NCBI GenBank assembly: GCA_027318525.1
Contig: DAHVPA010000111.1
Location: 1 to 6,596 of the forward strand
Direction: 5' to 3'
Source of the DNA: Candidatus Cloacimonadota bacterium
GTDB taxonomy: Bacteria; Cloacimonadota; Cloacimonadia; Cloacimonadales; Cloacimonadaceae
Length of the DNA: 6,596 nt
The notes beneath the pieces were generated by a model. It had not been told where the DNA came from and did not search any database. It worked only from the letters and a program-made list of their open reading frames with translations. Position 1 is the stretch's first letter. Each line of letters starts with the position of its first letter. This document shows positions 1-5,650 of the stretch, piece by piece. Both the position numbers and the translations under genes were made by a program.

Positions 1-31
1 TTATCATTACTTAGTGAGATAGGGAGAGGTC

Positions 32-2146
32 ATGAAAAGGATTCAGTTCGTCATAATTCTGCTGGCAGGCTATTGTCTGCTCTATGCCATGGAGATACCG
101 TTTTCCACTGTGCCGGTTAAATCGGATGCCAACCTCATCACCAATCTGGTCAGGATTGATCCTGATGACCAAAAGGCTGAAAGCCTGCCCACCCAAGTTT
201 GGCTCTGGTATGATGAAAACAATCTGTATGCCAGGTTTGAAGCGGTTATTGATAGCACCCTTACCATAGGGCAACCCTCTGCCCGTGATGCAAATTCACG
301 CTGTGACTTTCTTTATATCAATCTGATTACCAATCCGATGTCTCACAGCGGGTATTATTATGCAGCTACACCTTCAGGCTCTCTGGAAGACGGGACCCTA
401 TCTCTGTCAAATGGCGATTGGTCTAATTGGGACAGTTCATATTCTTATACCAACAGCATTACAGATACTCTATGGGCTGTGGTTTTTACCATTCCTTTCA
501 AAGACCTGCGCTTTGATGCAGAACCTCCCTACAAATGGAAGATTGTTGTTACCAGATTCCATGACAACAATTTGAATAATTATGCGTTTCCTTATTACCG
601 TTCAAAAGAAACCGGTAACTTTTATGATAAAGCGTTGAAGCTGGAATTGACCCATAAGATAAACCGGCACTCCAATTGGAAGCTGCGTCCTTACTATGTA
701 AAAAGCTATGACCTGGTGCAAAAGACCACCACCTTTGACCCGGATAATATTGGTCTGGATATCAGCTTTAATCCCAATACCAGAACCAAACTAAAATTCA
801 CTTTAAATCCTGACTTTACTGATGTTCCTCCTGACGATGCCACCGACATCTATAATGAGAAATACCCCACCTATTATAGTGAAAACCGCTTTTTCTTCAT
901 AGAGGATATTGATGCTTTCGGGGTCAATGACGAAATGTTTTATACCAGAAACATTGTGCAACCGCAGTTTGCTATCAAGTTCACAGGCAACACTGATATC
1001 TGGACGTATGGCTATCTGGGTGCCAAAGACAGGAAGATTACTGATTCAGGTGAGACGGTCAATCCTGATGATTACTATCAACTTCTGGCAGTTCAGAGAA
1101 AAACTGCCAAATACACTGCCCATCTGGCTTCCGCCAGTCGGATGAATTCAGGATATTACAATCATTTCATCCTGGGAGATTGGGATTGGGAGTTCTTAAA
1201 GAACATGCACATTGGCACTTTTCATACCTATACTCAAAAGCATGCTGATGCTGAAGATATCAAAAAACAAGGCTTGTACCAATGGATTTATCTGGATTTG
1301 AATCCAGGCAACTGGAATATCTATGCTTCCTATACTAATCTGCAAAAAGATGTTGCTCTGGACATGGGCTATCTTAATGAAACAGGTTTAGAAAACTACA
1401 GCTTATCCACGACCTGGAGATCCGCTCCCAAAGAACGGTTTGTCAAGTCTGTGACGGTGTTAAACAGTTTAGGTTATGGAAACAAATTGGAAGCCAACCG
1501 TCCGTTTGACTATATCGCCGGTAATAGCTCTGTAATTATTGGTTTCCTGCCCAGGTTTTCCAGTGGTCTGACCTTGACCCGAGGACAATCAGTTTATCTG
1601 GGGAAAGAACATGATGTCTATAGCGGATTATTGCAGTGTAACCATAGCAAATGGTCAATCTTTCGTCCTTCCCTTGCTGCTTTAACAGGAAAGATTATAG
1701 TATATAGCCTGAACCAGACTAAAGATTATTACTTTGTCAAAGCCGGCTTCAGCAGCAGTTTCAAGAAAAGATTATCAGGTTACATCAGCGTTACTCATTA
1801 CGATTATGACTATAATAAACTGAATTATATCTACACGCCTACTGATACATTGTTGTTGCGATTGGACAACAGCTATGAAATTGCCAATCTTTCACTTGAT
1901 TACAATTTCTCCAATCGGATGTCACTTAAGAACGGACTGGGGATTTCCACCTACAAGACCGGCAGCAGGTATTCCAATCTGACCTTTTATTCCAACTTCC
2001 GTTATGAGTTCAAAAAGGACTGCTTCCTTTACCTGGGTTACAAAACCGGACAGGCTCAGGATGAACCTTCCACTCTGAATGACTTGACCGGACACTTCAA
2101 CCGCAATAGTGCCAGCGCTTATCTGAAACTGAGTTTGACCCTGTAG
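32..2146 (+). CDS. Exported CBM9-like / DUF5916-type protein
   Basis: Protein of 704 residues. Residues 1-19 form a signal peptide (MKR, hydrophobic stretch, probable cleavage after LYA). Residues about 25-200 look like the CBM9-like N-terminal domain of DUF5916 proteins: WLWYDENNLYARF, then RDANSRCDFLYINL, and VVFTIPFKDLRF, matching the family pattern of a strand run followed by an 'IPF..LRF' element. The diagnostic DUF5916 segment lies at about 254-297, with NPDF at 259-262 and ENRFFFIED at 284-292. The remainder, about 300-704, is rich in alternating aromatic and polar residues ending SAYLKLSLTL, as expected of an outer-membrane beta-barrel, although the last residue is Leu rather than the usual Phe. 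The start is supported by GGGAGAGG at 22-29. The family's biochemical role is not established. Surface or outer-membrane location is inferred. The next gene begins 72 bp downstream on the same strand. Confidence 0.85.
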   Translation: MKRIQFVIILLAGYCLLYAMEIPFSTVPVKSDANLITNLVRIDPDDQKAESLPTQVWLWYDENNLYARFEAVIDSTLTIGQPSARDANSRCDFLYINLITNPMSHSGYYYAATPSGSLEDGTLSLSNGDWSNWDSSYSYTNSITDTLWAVVFTIPFKDLRFDAEPPYKWKIVVTRFHDNNLNNYAFPYYRSKETGNFYDKALKLELTHKINRHSNWKLRPYYVKSYDLVQKTTTFDPDNIGLDISFNPNTRTKLKFTLNPDFTDVPPDDATDIYNEKYPTYYSENRFFFIEDIDAFGVNDEMFYTRNIVQPQFAIKFTGNTDIWTYGYLGAKDRKITDSGETVNPDDYYQLLAVQRKTAKYTAHLASASRMNSGYYNHFILGDWDWEFLKNMHIGTFHTYTQKHADAEDIKKQGLYQWIYLDLNPGNWNIYASYTNLQKDVALDMGYLNETGLENYSLSTTWRSAPKERFVKSVTVLNSLGYGNKLEANRPFDYIAGNSSVIIGFLPRFSSGLTLTRGQSVYLGKEHDVYSGLLQCNHSKWSIFRPSLAALTGKIIVYSLNQTKDYYFVKAGFSSSFKKRLSGYISVTHYDYDYNKLNYIYTPTDTLLLRLDNSYEIANLSLDYNFSNRMSLKNGLGISTYKTGSRYSNLTFYSNFRYEFKKDCFLYLGYKTGQAQDEPSTLNDLTGHFNRNSASAYLKLSLTL

Positions 2147-2209
2147 CCGCAGAACATTTCGCTTGACTGATTTTCCGCTTTGGGTAAGGAAACACAGCAA
2201 CATAAACAT

Positions 2210-2215
2210 GGAGAG
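2210..2215 (+). promoter_or_regulatory. Ribosome binding site deciding the start at 2219
   Basis: GGAGAG lies just before the ATG at 2219, with the GGAG core five bases away. The in-frame ATG at 2180 lacks a comparable site and would put 13 charged or polar residues in front of the signal peptide. Confidence 0.7.
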
Positions 2216-2218
2216 ATT

Positions 2219-2710
2219 ATGAAACGGTTTTTATTGGTTTTGATTATGACCTTCCTGGCGACTCTGGCATTGGCGCAGACCGGCTTGTTGGGCTTGTATT
2301 ATGGAGAGAGCTTTTATTATGCACGCAAAAACCTGGAAGACAAAGGATATCTTTTAATCAACAACCAGAGTGTCATCAAGCAGTTTGGCATTGATCCTGC
2401 TCCCAGTATCTATCTGGTTGACCTCTATGTTAATCCATCCACCAGCACGATTGTGGGCTGGACTCTGCACTATAATGAAGGACTTTCCGAGGATGCGCAA
2501 AGGCAGGTCCTGAATGAGTGCATAAGTCTGCATGGAAAAGAATACAACGTAATGGAAGAGGAAAACATGATTGGCTGGCACCTGAGCGATACCAGAAGCA
2601 TGCTGATTGGCTGCGATAAAGGCGGCAACCTGTCTGTAGCTGTTTATTATGACGATGACTATACGTATATTTTTAATCAGGGCGAAGAACAGGATAAGTA
2701 TAAGAATTAA
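2219..2710 (+). CDS. Small secreted protein of unknown function
   Basis: Protein of 163 residues. Residues 1-19 or 20 are a signal peptide (MKRFLLVLIM, then TFLATLALA/Q), so the mature protein is periplasmic or secreted. Just after cleavage is GLLGLYYGESFYYARKNLEDKGY. This resembles the 'G-hydrophobic-x-x-G-S-x-x-x-V/A-x-x-x-L-x-x-x-G' helix-strand opening of BamE/BLIP-like small secreted domains, but the resemblance is loose and I do not assign a family. The rest is alternating strands (IYLVDLYV, TIVGWTLHY, LSVAVYYDDDYTYIF) with an acidic C-terminus. The frame is open from an ATG at 2180, but the ATG at 2219 is chosen because it has GGAG five bases upstream and begins a textbook signal peptide. 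It may share a transcript with the preceding large exported protein (72-bp gap). Confidence 0.8.
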   Translation: MKRFLLVLIMTFLATLALAQTGLLGLYYGESFYYARKNLEDKGYLLINNQSVIKQFGIDPAPSIYLVDLYVNPSTSTIVGWTLHYNEGLSEDAQRQVLNECISLHGKEYNVMEEENMIGWHLSDTRSMLIGCDKGGNLSVAVYYDDDYTYIFNQGEEQDKYKN

Positions 2711-2772
2711 CTGACTGTAGTTGTCCGACTGATTTGCCCTGTAGGAAAACCGTTTGATTTACAAGGGATAAA
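2711..2772. other. Gap between convergent genes, no clear terminator
   Basis: Sixty-two bases separate the stop at 2710 (+) from the stop at 2773 (-). A weak stem GATTTA (2756-2761) / TAAATC (2769-2774) overlaps the minus-strand stop. CCCTGTA pairs with TACAAGGG only through a bulge. Neither is followed by a T-run, so I do not call an intrinsic terminator in either direction. Confidence 0.4.
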
Positions 2773-3288
2773 TCACCAGGTAACTTCGGAGTTTGTCAAC
2801 GGTTGCTGTTTTTTCTTCTTATCAGGATTGGCTTTAACAGTCAGCAGGCTGTCCACAGTCGCTTTAAAAACCGGACTGTTTTTAACTTTTTTGAATTTCC
2901 TGTTTGTCATGACATGCCTGAGATTGGTAAATCCGTTATCGAATGCCAGTATCAGATAGCGGGATGCCAAGTCCGGCTGATTCAGGACTCCGTAACAACC
3001 GGCTAGGTTATACAGGGTGTTTTTGTTGGTTGGATCTGACTTCAGATTGGCAGTATATCTGGCGGCTGCGGCAGTATAATATCCATTCATATAATAAGCA
3101 GAGCCGGTTTTTCTGGAACTGCTGTTGGGCACCCCATGACCGAAATGCACCTTGTATTGGGCAGGGTCAAGCAGCTTGGGATTGTTCTTTATCTCATCCA
3201 GAGACCTGTCAACATAGACTACATCCCCATTCAGAACACCACCGATACAGACTAAGAGCAGAGTAATTACCCAAAAGTGCAGTTTCAT
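2773..3288 (-). CDS. Exported TPR-like protein
   Basis: Protein of 171 residues. Residues 1-21 form a signal peptide (MKLHFWVITLLLVCIGG, probable cleavage after VLNG). Cys14 is preceded by Val, not Gly/Ala/Ser, so this is not a lipobox. Two tetratricopeptide-like helical pairs follow. The first is at about 59-85 (SAYYMNGYYTAAAARY, ending SDP). The second is at about 89-119 and has the L-x2-A-G-x2-Y pattern (LYNLAGCY, then A108, Y111, A115). The segment 120-149 (LRHVMTNRKFKKVKNSPVFKA) resembles the closing element often seen after TPRs ('...L..dprF..l'). The tail 152-171 is lysine-rich then polar. The start at 3288 is preferred over the upstream in-frame ATG at 3348 because AGGAG lies five bases before it and the signal peptide starts here. 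It is the last gene of the minus-strand series, 129 bp after the radical SAM gene. A scaffold role for the rSAM system is possible but unproven. Confidence 0.78.
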   Translation of the reverse strand: MKLHFWVITLLLVCIGGVLNGDVVYVDRSLDEIKNNPKLLDPAQYKVHFGHGVPNSSSRKTGSAYYMNGYYTAAAARYTANLKSDPTNKNTLYNLAGCYGVLNQPDLASRYLILAFDNGFTNLRHVMTNRKFKKVKNSPVFKATVDSLLTVKANPDKKKKQQPLTNSEVTW

Positions 3289-3293
3289 AATAA

Positions 3294-3298
3294 CTCCT
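3294..3298 (-). promoter_or_regulatory. Ribosome binding site for the TPR-like gene
   Basis: AGGAG on the minus strand, followed by TTATT and the ATG at 3288. It selects this start over the in-frame ATG at 3348. Confidence 0.7.
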
Positions 3299-3359
3299 AT
3301 GTAAAATGACGTTCTAACAAGACCATACCCTAATAGACAATCTAACAATATTTACATAT

Positions 3360-3383
3360 TTGACAAGATATATCTTAAGTCAA
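3360..3383. promoter_or_regulatory. Inverted repeat upstream of the TPR-like gene
   Basis: On the minus strand this reads TTGAC-TT-AAGATATATCTT-GTCAA. A perfect 12-bp palindrome, AAGATATATCTT, is flanked by TTGAC/GTCAA arms that are offset by two bases. It lies 72-95 bases before the ATG at 3288 and 35-58 bases after the radical SAM stop. It could be an operator or a promoter, since TTGACT resembles a -35 box, although no convincing -10 box is placed. It has no following T-run, so a terminator role is unlikely. Confidence 0.4.
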
Positions 3384-3417
3384 TAAATATTTTCTACCGA
3401 TTCAAATCAAGACATAT

Positions 3418-4476
3418 CTAAATGTAATCTTTTATACAGTGGGTGCCATTCAGGCGCATCACCCAGCAACCGCCTCTGCATTTTGACCAGGCAGAGCAGG
3501 ATTTACATTTTGTATCTGTTTGCCTGAGTTCGGCAGAACGGTATTTACGAAAGCCCTTTTGCCAGATTTCCCAGAGGTTTTGGTCGCGGATGTTGCCCTC
3601 CAGGAATTCATCCGTATCCGGCATTTCCGGACAACCCCTGATATTGCCATTCACACCGATGCAGCAGGTTGTAATACCCACCGGGCAAAAGGTGCATTCC
3701 TGCCTGATTTTACTATCGGCTTTACCCAGCCAGGGCAGGTTTTCGCCTACAATGATATGAAATCTCTTACGGTTCACTTTAATGAAATCCAGCATCTGCT
3801 TCATCTGTGTTTTGCTGATGGCACAGTCGTCAGTTTCAGCTCTGCCGATGGGCATGGCAAACATTACTTTCCAGTGCTTAACTCCAACTTCAGCTAATCT
3901 ATCTGCCAGAATCGGGATATTGTCATAGTTGTATTTTGATATGACTGTCGCAGTTGTAACCATATATATTCCTACGTTGTGGCAATGCCTGATAGCAGCT
4001 ATGGCGTTCTGATAACTTTGCTCATTGCGGCGGATAAAGTTATGGATTTCCTCTGTGCCATCAAGACTGATTTGGATTGATTTGATGCCGGACTGTTTTA
4101 ATTCAGCAGCTTTCTTCTCATCCAAAAGATAACCATTGGTGGCAATCCCTGTTCCCATGCCTTGTTCTGATGCGTATGCCATGATGCGCACCATGTCTTC
4201 CCGTAGCAGAGGTTCTCCTCCGGTTGCGGCAAAGAATCTGCATCCCATCTTTGCTATCTGGTCAACCAAAGCTTTGACTTCGCTTTCACTTAATTCATCG
4301 GCATAACTTTCCTTGGAAGCACCGCAATGACGGCAAGCCAGATTACAGCGTCGGGTGCAATCCCACAGTACATATGAGGGTGGATAGTAATAATTATGCT
4401 TGCGATAATGCTGTGCAAAGGACTTCAGATAAGTTGCCAAACGCAGGCTGGAATAGGTGTATTCGAGATTAAGCAC
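3418..4476 (-). CDS. Radical SAM/SPASM protein, putative peptide maturase
   Basis: Protein of 352 residues. The radical SAM core has the [4Fe-4S]-binding CX3CX2C at C44, C48 and C51 (RRCNLACRHC), GGEP at 86-89 for SAM binding, TNG at 113-115 and SLDG at 137-140. The C-terminal SPASM domain follows the expected pattern for two auxiliary clusters: C261/C264, G277-X4-C282, then C324-X2-C327-X5-C333-X3-C337 and C347. The segments LDGTEEIHNFIRRN, MPIGRAE, CPEM and EGNI resemble, as I recall, the TIGR04133 enzymes of rSAM/lipoprotein systems. Related SPASM enzymes install thioether, C-C or similar crosslinks on ribosomal peptides; the chemistry here is not known. The first possible start is a GTG two codons after an in-frame TAA, without a good Shine-Dalgarno sequence, so the exact N-terminus is uncertain. 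The gene lies 80 bp downstream of a YGPP-repeat membrane protein, its most likely substrate. Confidence 0.9.
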   Translation of the reverse strand: MLNLEYTYSSLRLATYLKSFAQHYRKHNYYYPPSYVLWDCTRRCNLACRHCGASKESYADELSESEVKALVDQIAKMGCRFFAATGGEPLLREDMVRIMAYASEQGMGTGIATNGYLLDEKKAAELKQSGIKSIQISLDGTEEIHNFIRRNEQSYQNAIAAIRHCHNVGIYMVTTATVISKYNYDNIPILADRLAEVGVKHWKVMFAMPIGRAETDDCAISKTQMKQMLDFIKVNRKRFHIIVGENLPWLGKADSKIRQECTFCPVGITTCCIGVNGNIRGCPEMPDTDEFLEGNIRDQNLWEIWQKGFRKYRSAELRQTDTKCKSCSAWSKCRGGCWVMRLNGTHCIKDYI

Positions 4477-4556
4477 TGATTACAAACTCAATGACACTTG
4501 GATACTATTGCTGACTTTCATATTTAATTCAGTCGGATAAACAAAATATCTATTAT

Positions 4557-5108
4557 CTAACGTCTTTTCCTTGGCTTGGGAGAGTCTGGTTTTACCGAAT
4601 CCGGGAAAACAGGAGGCGGACCGTAAACCTCATCACACATTTTGTCTGTGCTGTCTTTTCCATTATAAAACTCGGGCGGTCCATATTCAACATTGGACGG
4701 CGGAAGAGTTTTCAGTGAATCCTCTTCAGACCACATGGGTCCGTATACTACAAGGTCTACAACCGGTTTCTTGACAAGTTTAGCTTTCCGGCTGGTTATC
4801 TTGTTGCTGTCTGCAGTCTGCGGTTTTCCATTTGACTCCAATAGACCATAATCGACGTCAGTTCGCTGGCTTGTTTTATTTAAGTCTCTATTCTCTTCTT
4901 GTGGTCCATATGAAATATGAGAACGGGGAATTAGTCTGTCCCACGATATGTCAGTGATATGCAGAAACAGGTATCCCAGGGCAAGCGCGACTATTCCCAT
5001 CAGTAGACTGAGTTTCTTATAATGTTTTCTCCAGAAGTAGAAAACAGCAAGTCCGGCGCTGGTCAGCAGGAAAGGCAGCAGTATAATCAGAATCAGGCGA
5101 AGGTTCAT
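4557..5108 (-). CDS. Two-helix membrane protein with five-copy YGP(P) repeat tail
   Basis: Protein of 183 residues with no family I can name. Two hydrophobic helices lie at about 5-26 and 33-52, joined by the basic turn RKHYKK (27-32). By the positive-inside rule the turn faces the cytoplasm and both ends face the periplasm. A low-complexity, Pro/Lys/Ser-rich tail then carries five related motifs: SYGPQE (Y67), DYGLLE (Y87), VYGPMW (Y122), EYGPPE (Y142) and VYGPPP (Y162). The Tyr spacing is 20, 35, 20 and 20 residues. The end is basic (KPRKRR). The N-terminal 70 residues match the neighbouring small gene at 48 of 70 positions. Start chosen from GGAGG at 5113-5117 on the minus strand. Adjacency to a SPASM radical SAM enzyme makes the repeat tail the candidate substrate. 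That is inference. An alternative is a plain proline-rich anchored tail. Confidence 0.8.
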   Translation of the reverse strand: MNLRLILIILLPFLLTSAGLAVFYFWRKHYKKLSLLMGIVALALGYLFLHITDISWDRLIPRSHISYGPQEENRDLNKTSQRTDVDYGLLESNGKPQTADSNKITSRKAKLVKKPVVDLVVYGPMWSEEDSLKTLPPSNVEYGPPEFYNGKDSTDKMCDEVYGPPPVFPDSVKPDSPKPRKRR

Positions 5109-5112
5109 CTCT

Positions 5113-5117
5113 CCTCC
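5113..5117 (-). promoter_or_regulatory. Ribosome binding site of the long YGPP gene
   Basis: GGGAGGAGAG directly precedes the ATG at 5108, with the GGAGG core four bases away. The identical arrangement is found before the paralogue's ATG at 5456. Confidence 0.75.
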
Positions 5118-5140
5118 CGGTTTGGCAATGTTGCCAACCG
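5118..5140 (-). promoter_or_regulatory. Leader hairpin before the long YGPP gene
   Basis: On the minus strand CGGTTGGCAA, a short loop and TTGCCAA-A-CCG form a stem of up to ten base pairs with one bulged A. It abuts the GGGAGGAGAG ribosome binding site, so it could influence translation. The paralogous leader at 5466-5490 lacks this hairpin although the flanking sequence is otherwise related. Confidence 0.45.
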
Positions 5141-5185
5141 ATTATTGACACTGATAGTAAATCGGCTTACAGTTTTTCTGTCAAT
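5138..5185 (-). promoter_or_regulatory. Interleaved inverted-repeat element, copy 1
   Basis: Reading the minus strand the order is ATTGACA (5185-5179), CCGATT (5165-5160), TGTCAAT (5150-5144), AATCGG (5143-5138). The first arm pairs with the third and the second with the fourth, so the two stems are interleaved, as in a pseudoknot or in two mutually exclusive hairpins. TTGACA also matches a -35 box, so this may instead be an operator over a promoter. The first arm contains the TGA stop codon (5183-5181) of the upstream small membrane-protein gene. A second copy with the same arms and different loops lies at 5486-5534. Confidence 0.55.
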
Positions 5186-5456
5186 GCCTATTATGATAAT
5201 CCTCTTTCATAATCTCTGGTGGACCATAATCCATATGAGAGTGTGGAAATATTCTACCCAATGAAAAGTCTGTTATATTTAGAAGGATGTAACCCAGGGC
5301 AAGGGCAAGTATTCCTATCAAAAGACTGAGTTTCCTATAGTTTTTTCTCCAGAAGTAGAAAATAGCAATTCCAGCGCTGGACAACAGGAAGGGCAGCAAT
5401 ATCATGTGTATTAGGCGATAGTTTGTTAGTATAAACGGTAACAGGCGTTGGCTCAT
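5181..5456 (-). CDS. Short two-helix membrane protein ending in one YGPPE motif
   Basis: Protein of 91 residues, a paralogue of the gene immediately downstream (72-bp gap). Residues 12-82 align with residues 2-72 of that protein. Helices lie at about 15-36 and 43-62 with the basic turn RKNYRK between them. The tail is short and holds a single DYGPPE motif (Y77) before ending at KEDYHNRH, so this is the minimal one-repeat form. Ten extra N-terminal residues (MSQRLLPFIL) relative to the paralogue probably come from a small internal duplication, since the bases around CGCCT recur after about 30 bp. The start at 5456 is preferred to the in-frame ATG at 5486 because GGAGG at 5461-5465 is in the same position as in the paralogue and the 5486 codon falls in the shared regulatory element. 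It could be a small precursor substrate of the downstream radical SAM enzyme or a partner subunit of the longer protein. No known family is recognised. Confidence 0.75.
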   Translation of the reverse strand: MSQRLLPFILTNYRLIHMILLPFLLSSAGIAIFYFWRKNYRKLSLLIGILALALGYILLNITDFSLGRIFPHSHMDYGPPEIMKEDYHNRH

Positions 5457-5460
5457 CTCT

Positions 5461-5465
5461 CCTCC
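5461..5465 (-). promoter_or_regulatory. Ribosome binding site deciding the start at 5456
   Basis: GGGAGGAGAG precedes the ATG at 5456, exactly as before the paralogous ATG at 5108. This rules out the longer reading from 5486. Confidence 0.7.
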
Positions 5466-5485
5466 CTGGTTAGTAGGCAATCCCA

Positions 5486-5534
5486 CCGATTATTGACATT
5501 TATATGCAAATCGGTTTGCTGTCTTTCTGTCAAT
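5486..5534 (-). promoter_or_regulatory. Interleaved inverted-repeat element, copy 2
   Basis: Minus-strand order ATTGACA (5534-5528), CCGATT (5514-5509), TGTCAAT (5498-5492), AATCGG (5491-5486). All four arms are identical to copy 1 at 5138-5185, while the bases between them differ by substitutions and one indel. It ends 30 bases before the ATG at 5456. Conservation of the arms in both leaders argues for function as an operator, promoter or structured leader. Confidence 0.55.
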
Positions 5535-5563
5535 ACAAAATCAGACCAGAGGTCAGCATTAAT

Positions 5564-5597
5564 TTGCCCGGCATTTCCATTGCCGGATTACAGGCAA
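5564..5597 (-). other. Hairpin in the gap after the 147-residue gene
   Basis: CCGGCA (5568-5573) and TGCCGG (5581-5586) form a 6-bp stem with a 7-base loop. TTGCC (5564-5568) and GGCAA (5593-5597) form a possible outer pairing. It lies 65-87 bases past the stop at 5651. There is no T-run after it, so it is at best a weak or factor-assisted terminator. The rest of the 5535-5650 gap shows nothing I can identify. Confidence 0.3.
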
Positions 5598-5650
5598 CCA
5601 ATATGAATAGGAGTCCGGAGGACAGCACTTTCCTTATACAAAGCTGATCT

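Larger units (their letters stand above)
4893..5534 (-). repeat. Tandem gene duplication including leader
   Basis: Unit B (about 5534-5211) and unit A (about 5185-4893) each contain the interleaved inverted-repeat leader, the same ribosome binding site, two membrane helices and the first YGP motif. The proteins are 48/70 identical over the shared part. After the first YGP motif unit B stops within 10 residues, whereas unit A continues with four further YG motifs. The duplication is old enough for silent and conservative changes to have accumulated. Confidence 0.75.

Noticed and set aside
2180..2218. Upstream in-frame ATG adding 13 residues to the small secreted protein
   Set aside because: It would put charged residues before the signal peptide, and the Shine-Dalgarno sequence fits the ATG at 2219.
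2163..2750. Similar strings GACTGATTTTCC and GACTGATTTGCC after both + strand genes, each followed by AGGAAA
   Set aside because: The match is short and gapped, and cannot be distinguished from chance by eye.
2943..3266. 107-codon + strand frame opposite the TPR-like gene
   Set aside because: Cys/Trp/His-rich composition, no ribosome binding site and no signal. It is a shadow of the minus-strand gene.
3289..3348. Upstream in-frame ATG adding 20 residues to the TPR-like protein
   Set aside because: AGGAG at 3294-3298 and the signal peptide both point to the start at 3288.
3313..3348. Repeated TCTAACAA before the TPR-like gene
   Set aside because: Only two 8-base copies in AT-rich sequence. 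Not enough to call an operator.
3520..3897. 125-codon + strand frame opposite the radical SAM gene
   Set aside because: It lies wholly within a strongly supported coding sequence on the other strand and has no start signals.
5457..5486. Upstream in-frame ATG adding ten residues to the short YGPPE protein
   Set aside because: The added codons are the duplicated leader and ribosome binding site, and the paralogue starts at the equivalent of 5456.
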